Source: Ianthella basta | Lineage: Eukaryota; Porifera; Demospongiae; Verongiida; Ianthellidae | Length of the DNA: 64,000 bases | NCBI GenBank assembly: GCA_964019415.1 | Contig: OZ025884.1 | Span: 3,975,193-4,039,192 of the forward strand | Direction of reading: 5' to 3' | Shown: piece after piece, positions 22,860 to 36,000 of the stretch | Numbering within the stretch: the stretch's first letter is position 1 | Layout: the number at the start of each line of letters is the position of its first letter | Notes under the pieces: model-generated | Database searches by the model: none | What the model was told of the DNA's origin: nothing | The model's input: the letters and a program-made list of their open reading frames with translations, nothing else | Translations under genes and position numbers: made by a program

Positions 22860-24410
22860 TCTTACCATTTGTAGTTCTGAACATTACCTTTCAGCTGTAG
22901 CTATACTTTCCTCAGCTCACACATCCTTTATTTTGAGCTATGAAGCTGGATATGTACCTTTGACACCCACGCAGCCAGCCAATAAACACTACTACCATGC
23001 ATGCGCAATCATGTAGTACGACTACTCTGTACAGAGGAAAGATGGAAATTGCCATTCTGTTGTGGCTGCATGTGAGAGGAGCTGGAGTTTCAGGTTTCCT
23101 ATGATATCGATGCTGCTATCATGTCCATTACTGCATCCCAAGGCATCTACATACATACCTGTCAGTGTGCTGCCATTTCAAACACACACTGCACAGAGGT
23201 TGCTACCGCAAATCCTGATCATAACAATTATAAACATCTAAGGCAGCTATAGCAATATTATTTAACTGTACTTGTTTCAAGCCTGCACATAAACATAAAT
23301 GTACTATAAAATTATGAAGGGTTAAAAATTATGGTAGAAAAGGCTGTCTATAATTATACAGATTGCTCATATATGAGTTGTTTGAAGTGTAGTAATGAGC
23401 TGATTGGACTAGTTATAATAGCCACAAAGCACTTACATGCATACACAGCTAACCTGACCCATACAGGATAATTAGTCTACACCAGTCACATACATTACCT
23501 GACTCTTGTCATGTAGTATAGAGTGTGCCATAAATGTCATGGTCTGCCTGAGCTGTTCTGGCTGAAGCTTTAATTACAATGGAGTTCCATGGACCATGTG
23601 TGTAGTATACACAAGTGTATGTATATACTTATTATAGCAGCGCATTCAAGTTGCACAACGTACATAGTTTCAATGTAACTAATTGTGGATGTGACTAGCA
23701 TGGACCAATTGCGCAATGTCATTCTGCATTTGATAATTCATGCAAAAGGAATGAAGTAAGTTAGTGCTACCATAGACAAGCCAGGGTTTCCTGTAAGTCT
23801 TCAGATGTCATCTATTGAGTGTTGACCCCATTTCACAGCCAAAGCAATAGTGTGGCTGGCAGGTTTATGTCATCACTACCAGACCTATATAGCTGTACAA
23901 TAGATCACATACAGCATGCCTAGGGTTTCCTGTAAGTCCTCAGAGTCATTCAAGGGTCTCATGAAGCACTGTGAATTCTATAAAATGGAATGTGGTGGGT
24001 TTGATGTGATGCTAATGAAAAGCTGAGTACAACCACAACCACCCTAGGATTTCCCTGTATACATTAAATTTTGCATTCTTGATTCCTAAGCATTTAGCTG
24101 TATATTATGTGTTATTCCCCAAATCAAATATCAATGTTGAACAATTTGAGTTCTGTCATAAAATACTTGCACTTGAACTACATATGCAGAGGAAAGTTAG
24201 AAGGCATCATTATGTAGAACTTGTAGGAGAATCGGAGAATCAGGTTTCTTGTGCTGCTATCATGTCCATTATGTACTGCATCCCAAGTTATCCACTTAGT
24301 TAGTTTGCACTTATTCCTATGAATACATTCTGCACATGACCTTTACTGCCACGCGCTAATGCATAATAATATTTATGCCAGCAATGATTGCATTTCGGCA
24401 GCTACAATGA
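22860..24410. repeat. Segmental duplication, copy A
   Basis: About 1.55 kb closely matching 39735-41470 in the same orientation, with scattered substitutions and a few short indels. It includes the array blocks of the actin spacer. Here the sequence is continuous across the point where copy B has the N gap. Confidence 0.85.
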
Positions 24411-24725
24411 TGATCAATTGCCCAATGACCGCGGAAGCTGTGGAAAGGGGCTAGGTTTCCTTAGGCTTGTCACTTGTACGTAGTAAGGCCTGTACTGGGT
24501 GACTGTTGTAAGGAGAGCACTGGTGAGACTCCGAGACGATGTCAATTGTACGTGCGCTTTCCGCCTCATGCGAAATAAAAGTGAGGCTTGTATATATATA
24601 TATGCTACGGCCACACCGTTCCTCCACTCCATTTTGATGACGTCATTAAGGAGCTGTCTGCGCGAGGCGACCACAGCCGAGGACTCCCTACACTTGCCGT
24701 TTTTAGCAAGGCCCGTACTAGCAGC

Positions 24726-24743
24726 GACGTTGTAGTTGTGCAC
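24726..24743 (+). promoter_or_regulatory. Conserved actin-array 5' element, copy 3
   Basis: GACGTTGTAGTTGTGCAC, 49 bases before the actin 3 ATG, matching the elements before actins 1 and 2. Confidence 0.5.
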
Positions 24744-24791
24744 TGACGGGTGGCTACAAAATAGTGACGCCCGTCTAAACATTGCCTCAAC

Positions 24792-26918
24792 ATGAGCGAA
24801 AGTGAAGATAACTACCCTGCTATTGTTGTGGACAACGGAAGCGATACAGTGAGAGCTGGGTATGCAGGAGAAAACGCGCCGAAAACTGCCTTCCCTTGTG
24901 TCACTGGAAGGCCTCGCAAGTGTGGGCCCCAAGTGGTGGAAAGATTGTTGCAGAATCACTACATTGGATACGAAGCGCAAGACCATTGGAGATTTGTGGA
25001 TTTGAGACATCCTGTAGAGTACGGGATTGTAACCAACTGGGACGATATGGAGAAGGTACGATCAGTGTGCACAAGACAGTGATGTTTGGGTTAGCGCAGG
25101 ATTGCATGTGTATGCGGAATGGAATGGACACGATCTATATCCGTCATATTTCATGCGTAGCTATATAATTATATACTATAGCTATCAGACAGCGTAGGGG
25201 GATGACAGTGGTTGTTTGTATGCTGTAATACAAACGAAATGTCGCCCTACTCCTGAACAGGACCGAAAGCCGACAAACAAAGCTTACCATGAAGAAGCAG
25301 GGACTGTACAGTGCACATAGCTAACCTGAATTCACAGCGAAGGCGCGTCTACATGTAGAGAGCGCCCTCGACATTACCCACGTTTCGTCATCTTATTCTT
25401 CTTATTCTTATTCTTCTTTAACAGCCGTAGCACACGAACCAGAGGTACCAGGAGAATACTTCTTGCACCATGGCTGCATTCCTTTGTAGGTTAGAAGGAG
25501 GCGCGCATTAGTGCGGAAGACGGCGCTTGCCACGACTCCGGCGTGACTGGTGTCATTGCATACAGCTTTCGGAGGCTCCTTCTTCCGTTGTTTTGCTTCA
25601 CAGTAGAATTCTTCGCCTTGCTCTACGACTTAGCGTGGCATTTGGCTTGTGGAATGAATTATTTACGTCAATACAATTTCTCAAATGCAAAATGCAGCTA
25701 ATTCTATCAGGAGCTACACAAGGACGTTAAAATACTGTAGCTAACTAGCTTTATCGTGCATCTTAACTCATGCTCCATAAAACTGCAGAAACTAGACATA
25801 ATAAATATTTTCTACAAAATTGTAAGGATGTAAAAATGCCATAAAAAGGACGGAAACAAGTAAAGGCTGTTGCACAGTGGAGCATTAGCCATCGTCCCTA
25901 TGTTCAAGGGTGTAGGACTATACAGTGTGACATGTCTAGTGCAATGTATTAGGCAGTGTGACTGTCTTAGGTTACATTTAACATCTTGTATGTGTGTATG
26001 GTGCCATGAGCCACATCACTTTGCTGTTTACAGATATGGCATCACATATTCTACAATGAGCTGCGTTGTGCCCCTGAGGAGTGCGGTGGGCTCATGCTGG
26101 CAGAACCACCACTGAATCCAATGGCAAACCGCGAGAAAATGATAACTATAGCATTTGAGTCTTTCAATGTTCCACGTGCATATGTGGCCAACCAGGCAGT
26201 GCTTGCACTGCACAGTGCAGGGCGCACCACAGGCATAGTCATTGACTCAGGGTATGGGGTCACACACACAGTGCCAGTGTATGAAGGGCATGCACTACCA
26301 TATGCCACTGGACAACTTTATTTAGCAGGACAGGACCTCACAGAGTACCTAATGAAGTTGCTGACTGAGCGCGGCTACTCCTTCAGGACAACTGTGGAGA
26401 GAGAAACTGTTAATGATATTAAAGAGAAGCTCTGCTATGTTGCTCCAGACTTGGACAAACCAAAGCAGAGTACCAGCGATAGCTTTGCAGTAGAGAAGCA
26501 GTATGAACTTCCTTATGACAAACGGTCCTGCATCACAATTGGCAATGAGCAATTCAGATGCCCAGAAGCTCTGTTTCAGCCTTCAATCATAGGGAAGAAC
26601 TCTGCAGGAATTCATGAGCTCACATACAACTCAATCATGAAATGTGACAAAGACATTCATGAGGACTTGTATGGCAACATTGTACTCGCAGGAGGCACCA
26701 CTATGTTCGAGGGTATGGAGGAAAGACTGCAGAAGGAGGTGACTGCCCTAGCTCCACCAGCTACAACAGTGAAAGTTGTTGCTCCAGATGATCACAAATT
26801 TAGCGTGTGGAAGGGAGGATCTATTCTGGCCAACCTGAGCACTTTTGAGCGGACGTGGATTACCCGTCAAGAGTACGATGAATCAGGTCGCTTTATAGTG
26901 CACAAAAAGTGTTTCTAA
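24792..26918 (+). CDS. Divergent actin, array copy 3
   Basis: Two exons, 24792-25055 and 26034-26918, joined in phase 0 at MEK|IWHH, giving 382 residues and ending VHKKCF. The first exon is the most divergent of the three. The DNase-binding loop region ([18 protein letters not shown]) bears little likeness to the usual HQGVMVGMGQKDSYVG, Gly15 is Asp (DNGSD) and His73 is Tyr (PVEYGIV). The second exon is close to copy 1 and keeps Gln137, but has Tyr at position 157 (DSGYGV). A two-residue insertion occurs at [14 protein letters not shown]. The intron is 978 bases, against 126 and 195 in its neighbours, because of an insertion of roughly 780 bases. It is actin-derived and intact in frame; its biochemical competence is uncertain. 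Confidence 0.88.
25185..25960. mobile_element. Probable insertion in the actin 3 intron
   Basis: Intron sequence similar to the actin 2 intron flanks this stretch on both sides: 'gtttgggttagc' on the left, and 'catcttgta..tgtgtgtatggtgccatgagc' on the right. The middle has no counterpart in actins 1 or 2. It is non-coding and contains a pyrimidine-rich TTATTCTTCTTATTC tract. Clear terminal repeats were not found, so the exact ends and class are unknown. Confidence 0.4.
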
Positions 26919-29129
26919 CACTAGCTATTTGTAAGAATATCACTTCCTTGTCATGTACATCAGAAACTGATTACCCCAGCATTGACTGTGTTTGGTCATG
27001 CAGTTACCATCACCATTAGTTAGTGGCCAAGGTCACCAATGGGAAAAGAAGCAATTCTTAATTTTGAGACCTCAGTCCAGTGTGCTTTCAATACAAAACA
27101 CTCATTTTTCACAGTGTATGTCTTGATAATCATGTTTATATTAATTGAGCCCTGAAAGCACTGACGTTAGTCCACAGTCACCACTCACAGTCTGTATAGC
27201 TGACTATCATCATGTAAGTGTGCGATAAAGTTCATGATCTGCTTGAGATGACCTGCTATAGCTGCTTTCATTACTCTGCAAGCTCCATGGACCAACACAT
27301 ATATACATGCATATTTATGATAAATCAGCTGCAGGACATGTTGACCCAGATCAAAGGCCAGTGTCAACTGCTTACAGAATCGTGGATGTACGTATGTGTT
27401 TAGCAAAGACCAATTGCACAATGTCATTCTACATCTGATTATTCATGCACAAGGAATGAAGTAAGTTAGTGCTTCCACAGACATGCCAGGGTTTCCTGTA
27501 AGTCCTTAGATGCCATAGCAATCTATTGAGTGCTGACCCCTTTCACAGCCGTAGCAATACTGGTATGGCTGGCAGGTTTATGTCATCACTGCCAGACCTA
27601 TAATCTATAGCTGTTCAATAGATCACATACAGCATGCCCATGCAGGGTTTCCTGTTAAGCCCTCAGGCACCATTGAAGAGTCTCATGAAGCACTCTAAGT
27701 GCTATACAATGGCAGGTGGTGGTTTGATGTGATGGATGCTAATGGAATACTGAGTGCAACCACATAGTATATTTATGCCCATTCCCTACATTACCCTCAG
27801 CAAAGTCAAATGTGTGAATATTAAATCCAAGCAACCGTAAAGAACGGCTGACCTATGCAGAGCAGAGACTTGCAGCCAGACAGTGACACTGCATAACAAA
27901 ACAAGACTTAAGACAATTCTAATGCGTTGCCTCTGAGACAACTTGCACTGCATAGCTACAGCAGCTCCTCACAACCAATGTGTGTATAATTAAACTTATA
28001 CAATACATGTGCACAACATCTAGCTAGGGAATGCTAATGAGCACATAACAAATCATTACAGAAACTACAGAACAGAGCCTCTTGGAACAGTTTCTCCTCT
28101 GCTATCATGATCATTGCTGTATTGCTATAAGAGTATTGCTATAGTTCATTTCATAGCAAAAGTGCACGGACAACATGACGTAATAGCAATGACGTCATGC
28201 CATTCGAAAATGGACCATTGCCATTTTTTTTACCTGAAGAAAAATTAATATAACTGATGAAAGGATTCATCTACCTGTTTGATAAATTTCTAAAATTATA
28301 ACATGAATAATAAAGTAATGGTCATGCTTCACTGTTGGCTAGTTAGCTAGTTAAAAAAGGAAGTCCTGACCAGGCAGCTGGCCAGTGGTCCCCAGCACTG
28401 ATTGCCATTTTGGCCAGCCATTAGATCTGGAATTGACTGTAACACAAACCCTGATAGCTGTGTAATAGCTATAGCTACCATAGCTGCACCACTGAGGGGT
28501 CAGCTATGAAAGATCTCTTCTTTTGTATCTTAGCTATGTAATTTCCATTAAGCTAGGTCAAACTGAACCCAGTTAATTATAGCTAACTAGATTATACTGG
28601 TAAATGATCAAGGTTTAGCCAGCTAGACATATAGGTTCGATCATAGCTTGTTGTAGTCTTGACGTGAACTTTTGCACACTTCATTGCCGCAGCCTTTTGT
28701 CTCCTTAAGTAATAAGGAAGTAAATCCCCTTCAAACAGCGTCGCAACTTAGGCAGCTGTAACGGCTGTGTCACAGTATCCCCTCGATTTTGTATCCCCCC
28801 CGGTTAAAATAAACTAGGATGCTTTATCCCCCGATGCTGTATTTCTTTGCTTTTCTTGGTGCATTCTACCCTAAGGGGTTGTTGTGACCTCCATTTGATC
28901 ATGACCCTTCTGGGATAAGTAGTTGTTAATATTCGGACAGTTTCCTCCGCTTCACATGCTATTTCGCAGCGATTTTGCACCTGCACAACGATTCCACCAG
29001 TTTGCGAAATTGCACGCCTTCATGCTACCTGGCGCTGCTTCGCACGGCCGTGCAAGTGGGTAATTTCCCTTCCAATAAAATGGCGACAGGCAATGATATA
29101 CTTGAACTTGTGCTTCTTACGATGCCGTA
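26919..29129. other. Spacer between actin 3 and POLG
   Basis: About 2.2 kb. Array blocks recur near 27222-27300 and 27540-27760 and mark the downstream end of the array. From about 27800 to 29129 I see no array block, gene or structured element. The POLG promoter must lie at its right end. Confidence 0.6.
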
Positions 29130-29938
29130 ATGCTTGCTCGTCTGATGTGCAATGCTGCAGTGGGGAAGGCTCTTCCCAGCTCTAGGCCATCCAGTGCACG
29201 TCCCCGTGTATGGGCGTGCTGGTGTGCTGTCCGCCAAAGCTACAGCGAGTCACACCCGAGAGCCCTGCGCAGCTCCCCTTTAGGGATACAGATGCTCTCC
29301 CCGTCCTTACATCAGCAGATATTCAGTTGTGCTCCTACTTGGGGTGATGACAAAGTGAATCGATCGATAGAGCACCTTCGACAACATGGACTGGTGAAGA
29401 AGGGGCATGGAGCAGAGATGCCTGATGTCGACTTCCCACTACCCCAAATGGAAGGCGGGGACCTAGATGAGCACTTCCGACGCATTGCCCTGGAGCAGGT
29501 TAAACCGTATGCTGATCTAGCACAGTGCTTACTGGACAGCACTACTCCTGACATGCCCAGTGTGTGGGAGTTCACTCCAGGGTGGACAAGATACGAAGGG
29601 AATTGTGCCGTGTCAGTTCCCTATCCGGAAGAGGACGTCTTGGTTTTGGATGTTGAGGTGTGTGTTCAGGAGAGTCATCGCCCTGTGCTTGCAACAGCCT
29701 TGTCACCCACCTGTTGGTACTCATGGGTCAGTGAGCGTCTCACCTCATCCGATGAAGACTACTTCAGCGTGCACAGTGCCAGCAAGCATTCTAGTACACT
29801 AGAACAATTAATCCCTCTTGAAACCCTGAACACAGAGGTGGAGCCCAGTAGTGCAGAGTGGAGGAGGAAGCTTGTAATTGGACACTGTGTTAGCTATGAC
29901 AGAGCTAGGATTAAGGAGCAGTACATTCTGAAGGTGTG

Positions 29939-30035
<97 letters not shown>

Positions 30036-33000
30036 ATGCGTGTGTGTATAAACATTTGTACATGATGTCATGGAGGCTGATTGCTGCAGCTTCAGTTGGA
30101 GAGTAGGGATTTTGTTCATGTTGTAAACAGTACAATAATTGCAGTAATGCAGATCTTGAGTGATCTGGTAGAAAACTTCCACATTGCAATTATGGCACAT
30201 GTTCACTACACATACATGTATGACTGAAGAGAGGTCCAATCATTACTTCAGCACAATTCCTTATACCTGAGCCTGTGGTATTCACTTGTACTTCTTGTTG
30301 CCTTTCCTCTGCTCTGTTTGTATGCAGGGTCCTAAGACGTGCTTCCTAGACACCATGAGCCTGCACACTTGTGTTGCAGGGCTCACAGCTCACCAGAAAC
30401 TGAAGTGGCTGCAGCAGAAGGACTCTAAGAACATCTATAAAAATCCATGGATGAAGGTTGGGGCACCCAATGCTCTGGAACATGTGTACATGCACCACTG
30501 CCAAGCCGGTTCACTGAATAAGACAGTGAGGAATGTGTTTGTGAAAGGGACTGTGGATGATATTCGAAAGGACTTCCAGGTTGGCTGCTAGTGAATATTG
30601 ATATCCATACACATTACACAAGCTGATAGGTACAATAAAAGCCACTAACATCCTTCTGCTATGTGTTATGTACTGTATATTTACACTGTACCAAATTCAA
30701 ACTGGCCTGTGTTAGACTACATATGTATGTATGTATGCTTTTGACTTTCAATATGCCCTGACAACTGCTCTTTAACCACCTCATGATACTGTTGTGCATA
30801 GTTGATGTGGATACCATGTTCATTCAGAGTTTCCTCTCCCGGTGACATGTTACGTAGTTACTCATGCAGTACTGTGCAGAAGACTCCCTCGCAGCATGCA
30901 AGGTCTTCTGTAAGGTGTACCCTGAGTTCCTAGAGAGATGCCCCCACCCTGTAACTCTGGCTGGGATGTTGGAGATGGGGTCGGTGTACCTTCCAGTCAA
31001 CAAGCGCTGGGACAATTTTCTTGAGGACACGGCAGATGCATATGATGACTTGCAGCATGAGATGAAGACCAACCTGATGAGGCTGGCAGACGAGGCATGC
31101 AGCAGCTTCCATCAAGAAAGGTGAGAGGGTATTGCGAGAGGTGTTCTTTGAATCACAAACCAAACTCAGTGTAGTGTTTCTGATTCATTTTCCAGTCAGC
31201 AGTCATACAAGTCATACTGTCACAAGTAGGGCACTTAATCGGGCACACTAGGACAAGTCATAATAGGACTTTCTCAGTTTACTGGTCTCAGTTGTTAAAT
31301 TGAATTTGAAGGCCCCAGTACGTAACTATGTAGGTTATTCATGAAACATGCTCTGCTTGGGCTACTGTGACAGTACCAAATGATTGTCATTTGCCATGTT
31401 TATTTCCTTTCGTTCACTTCTGATGCCTCAGGTACAAGACTGACCCATGGTTGGCCCATCTGGACTGGTCAGTGAAGAAATACCGAGGCAAACGTACCAA
31501 GCCCAAAGACATGAAGCTTCTCTTAAGTGATGTGCACAACCTGTGGGGCGGCTCTCACATCCAGCCAGGTCACCCTACAGGAAGCAGCAGACCACAGGAA
31601 CTGAATGTGGAAAAGGTTGCTGGTGACGGCTGTGAGTTTCTGATATTGCCAGTCTCTCAAGAAGGTGACATCACAGTTGGAAGGAAGAAGCAATCAGTGC
31701 ACATGCCTGGACTACCAGAGTAAGAGAATACAATGTGATAGTATCACTGAATATACTGTTCTCACTTCTGTGCAAAATACATACTTTAGAGTTGGCCCTA
31801 TAAATGTAATGGGTGGAGTTGTCATGTTGTGCCATACGTACTGTGACAGTGTATTGCAGTGTATAACTATGTATAGCAATAGTTGCTTGTGCAATGGTGT
31901 GGTGAGTTAGCTGTACGATTGTGTCTGTCCTGTATGGTGTTGTACACAGATGGTACCGCAAGCTGTGCATGCCTTTGGATGACCCTCTGTACCAACCTGG
32001 CCCTGTGCTGCTCAGTGCACAGACACAAGTCACTCCCTACCTCCTTCACATGACCTGGGATGGCCATCCCTTGTACAAGCACCCACAGCTGGGGTGGGGC
32101 TACCTGGTACCAGTTGGCAGGGCAGAGAATACCCTGAGCACTGCAGACAAGGAAGTAGAAGAATTGTGAGGAGTGTGGTAATATTTGCATGTCAGAGTGA
32201 CTGAATTGTTTGAAATATTGCTTTTTGCACTTACATTTCTCCAGTTCTCTAGTCTTTGAAGATGTGGCTGAAACCATAGCTGACCTAGTCCCAGAGCACC
32301 TATTGTTGGATAAGGAATATCCTGACATTGAGCAGCCAGTGCACCCCACAAGCAAGACAGCAGATGATAAGCTCAATCTTCCTGGAAGTGATATGGAGTA
32401 TTACTACTACAAGCTGCCTCATAAGGTACCCAGCAAGGACATAGTCTCTCCTGCAGGGTAACCTTGAAGCAATGTGCCACTTTCATTGATACAGAATGGT
32501 CCACAGTACAATGTTGGTAACCCCCTGGCTCATGACTTCCTTGGGAAGATGAATAGCGGTGTGCTGGCATCCCAGGCTGGTGAGGTGGGACAGAATACCC
32601 TGCAACTCAATCAAATGATTTCATTTTGGAGAAGTGCCAGGAACAGAATTCGGTATGACTGTATTGGATATGTGCATTGCAGTAGCTGAGACAATGCCTA
32701 GGACTATATGTCTGTAATCATTAAAGTGATTTCTGTGTCCCAAGATTTTATGGATCAAATTTGTGAATTGCTCTATTTTGGAGATTTGGTAAGGTCTTGG
32801 CTAATTGTTTGCAGAATTTATCATGGGGCAGATTTGTACTTGATAATGCTTTCCCATTATAATTAATATAAACGCGGTGGCCCTGTTCACATACATATTT
32901 GTAGTATAAATGCAACAATTTCTGGATACTAAGTTGAAGTGTACAATTATGGACTGGAGCATATACAATACTCTGAATATGCCTTTTATTTCAAATATGT

Positions 33001-36000
33001 ACATATAAGGGTGTTACGTACGTAGTGTGTTGTCATCTTTTAATGCAGCAACCAGTTTGTTGTGTGGCTGGACCATGACAAACACCAAGGAGGTATTGTC
33101 CCATGCCTCATCACCGCAGGAACTGCCACAAGGAGGGCAGTTGAACCAACATGGCTGACTGCTAGCAATGCTAAGGTGTGGCGCCATGTAGTTCAATGCA
33201 ATTGTAGCATAAGACACCTCACAGTGTCTCAGTAGCCAACAAACAATCTTGATATGCATAGTCTAAGGCCTTGGACAATTCCCTGGTCACCTATAGCTCA
33301 CTAGCAGTGACACTATACGGCTGGAGTAAGTCATTTCCACAAGCAATGCATTCTTGAAGCACTATCTCCCTCAGACATCAGTATGTATATGCCATGTATC
33401 CCCCTTGGTGTACGTGATAGGTAAACCGTGTTGGCTCTGAGCTAAAGTCCATGATTGAAGCTCCTCCTGGTTACCACTTGGTGGGGGCAGATGTGGACAG
33501 CCAGGAATTATGGATTGCTTCCATCATTGGTGATGCCCATTTTGCCGGTATGCATGGTTGCACTGCCTTGGGGTGGATGACACTGCAGGGTAACAAAACA
33601 GATGGCACCGACCTTCACTCTGTCACAGCCAAGACCATTGGGATCAGCAGGGACCATGCTAAGGTGATCACCTTATCTAGTATGATCATCCTTCTTCCAC
33701 TTCTGCTTGTACGTATTTATACTTAACAGATGCTTTGAAATTGTTGTAATTCTGTATTTGCTGGTATTAATGGTACGAGCAGCAAATGTAATGTGCAGAA
33801 GTTAACTCGCAGTTCAAAATGGGTTTAACATTGGCCAACATTCCTCATGTTCCTCTATGGTAGCTGACAGTGGCTGTGTAGTCCTTCAAGCATGAGTGTA
33901 TATGCTGCACTATGTCTCATGTCAACAAGTGACATGATTAACCCATTGGCAGAGACCATCTTGTATGATTTTATTCAGTTATTCAATTATTTCTGTCTTT
34001 GCTTCTGCAGATATTTAACTATGGCAGAATCTATGGTGCAGGGAAGAAATTTGCTGTGCTATTGCTGCAACAATTCAACCCATCCATGAGTCTTTCAGAG
34101 GCTGAGGAGAAGGCAGACATCTTGTACGAGGCTACTAAAGGGAAACGAATGTAAGTACACTCGTGTCTGTTGCTTCATATGGCACATTCATCTCCCCACC
34201 TGTATAGAGCATGCACGCACAGATAATAGTGTTTCTCAGCATCACTGCCAAGAGTGGTGACAGACTGCAGTGAGGCTTTGTATGCTTTGTTGGACAAGGA
34301 TTTGACTACTTCTTACTCACCAAAAGAGATCTCTTTCATGATAATAACCCTGCATAGTAGTGAGCCTCTGCAACATTATTCTCTAGTGTGTTGACCAAAG
34401 CCGTCCATGTAACTTAGCTCTAACTCGCTATGCTTACCTGATTCAATTTGCAATTTGACTTTCAGTACGGTACTGTTAACACTGTATAACTTTGTGTGGT
34501 TCCGTATGTGGGATAGCTGCATTTCAACATGTTATAGCATAAGTACTATTTGTACAGTTTACCTGTTGCTTCTGAAGTCTGTGACATTATGTCTGTGCTA
34601 TTCTACCGCATTCAGGTATCGCCTTAATGCCATTGGAGAAAGCTTTGCAGAAACATATGGTGTTTCTGTACCTGGTGACAAGCTGGTGACTTACGATGTG
34701 CTGCAGAAGTTGTCCAGTCGTGCCCACTCAGACATTCATAGGCATGTGTCTGAAAGAGGCAAACTATTTATGAAACTAGCAACAGAAAGATTGTGGATGG
34801 ATGGAAGGTAAAATGGCCACTCTGGGTTATTGTTGTAGCTCTTCCTAAAGTGCCTTTATTGTGTTGTTCCTTTTGATACTTCCTTACAGTGAGTCACACA
34901 CTTTTAACAAGCTGGAGAGTATTGCCACTTCTCCCAAACCAACAACTCCTGTGCTTGGATGCCATATTGTCAAAGCGCTGGAGCTGGAGCATGTCAGGAA
35001 TGAAGTATGTACTACAGGGAGCAGCACAAACATGGGCTACTTTGATGTATTGCATGCAGTGTACATGGTGGCAATGATTATTCCACCGTGTCTTTCTTGT
35101 ATGTTTGCAGTACATGACTAGCCGAGTCAACTGGGTTGTCCAGTCTTCAGCTGTGGACTACCTGCACTTGATGCTTGTCTGCATGAAATGGCTATTCAGC
35201 AAGTTTGACATCGACGGACGCTATTGTATCAGTATCCATGATGAGGTACTGTGTATCATTGTGGACTTGATGTACAGTTGGCAGTTTTGGCTGTGTTCAC
35301 TGTCTACACTAGGCCCCACCTTGGTGGTGTGCCTGTGTGTGACACTTTGTAGTCAGTTGGTAGACTCTATGTCAGCATAGGATCTGTCCATGTGTCCTGA
35401 GTAGAGAGGTGTCCTTATGTCAGAGGTAGTTCCAAACACATCTTGATGTACGTATCTGAGGCAGTAGGTAGGGTCTTCCTTAGCTAGGTAGCCTGAACTT
35501 GAAGTTGCCCTTTGTAAAAGGATTTCACTATCTTGCTCCACTCTCTCTGTTAGGTGCGATACTTGGTGAAGAGTGAGGATCGCTACAGGGCAGCCATGGC
35601 ACTTCAAATTGCAAACCTCCTGACGAGAGCAATGTTTGCATACAAATTGGGCATTAAAGACCTTCCCTTGGCAAGTCCACTCTCTGTCCACACACTACAC
35701 AGTTGTTACATGCTGCACTGATGCAGTAGTGCAAGTGATGTGCAGCTTGCACTGTATAGGTCACACATGGCTCCCACCACTTGGTTCACACTCATGGTAA
35801 TCTTGCACTAGACCTTGTGCTATCAGTACTAGTAGTCCTATATTATCCAACTGTGCACCTGATGTAATATTGTTATGGTAGTAATGTACTTTGTACTAGT
35901 TTCCACCATGGGCATTCTTATGTTGCTTACAGCATTGCTATTTTAGTACCGACTTGAATTACACTCCACAGTTACCTCTGTATCCATCATTTGTGTATGT

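Larger units (their letters stand above)
21917..24791. other. Spacer between actin 2 and actin 3
   Basis: About 2.9 kb. Array blocks occur near 22263, 23530 and 23868. A 177-bp TIR element lies at 22541-22717. The part from about 22860 to 24410 is duplicated at about 39735-41470. A TATA-like (TA)n stretch lies at 24592-24604. No gene is seen. Confidence 0.6.

Noticed and set aside
29808-30239. Open frames rich in His-Thr or Cys-Val repeats
   Set aside because: These are translations of the GT microsatellite in POLG intron 1.
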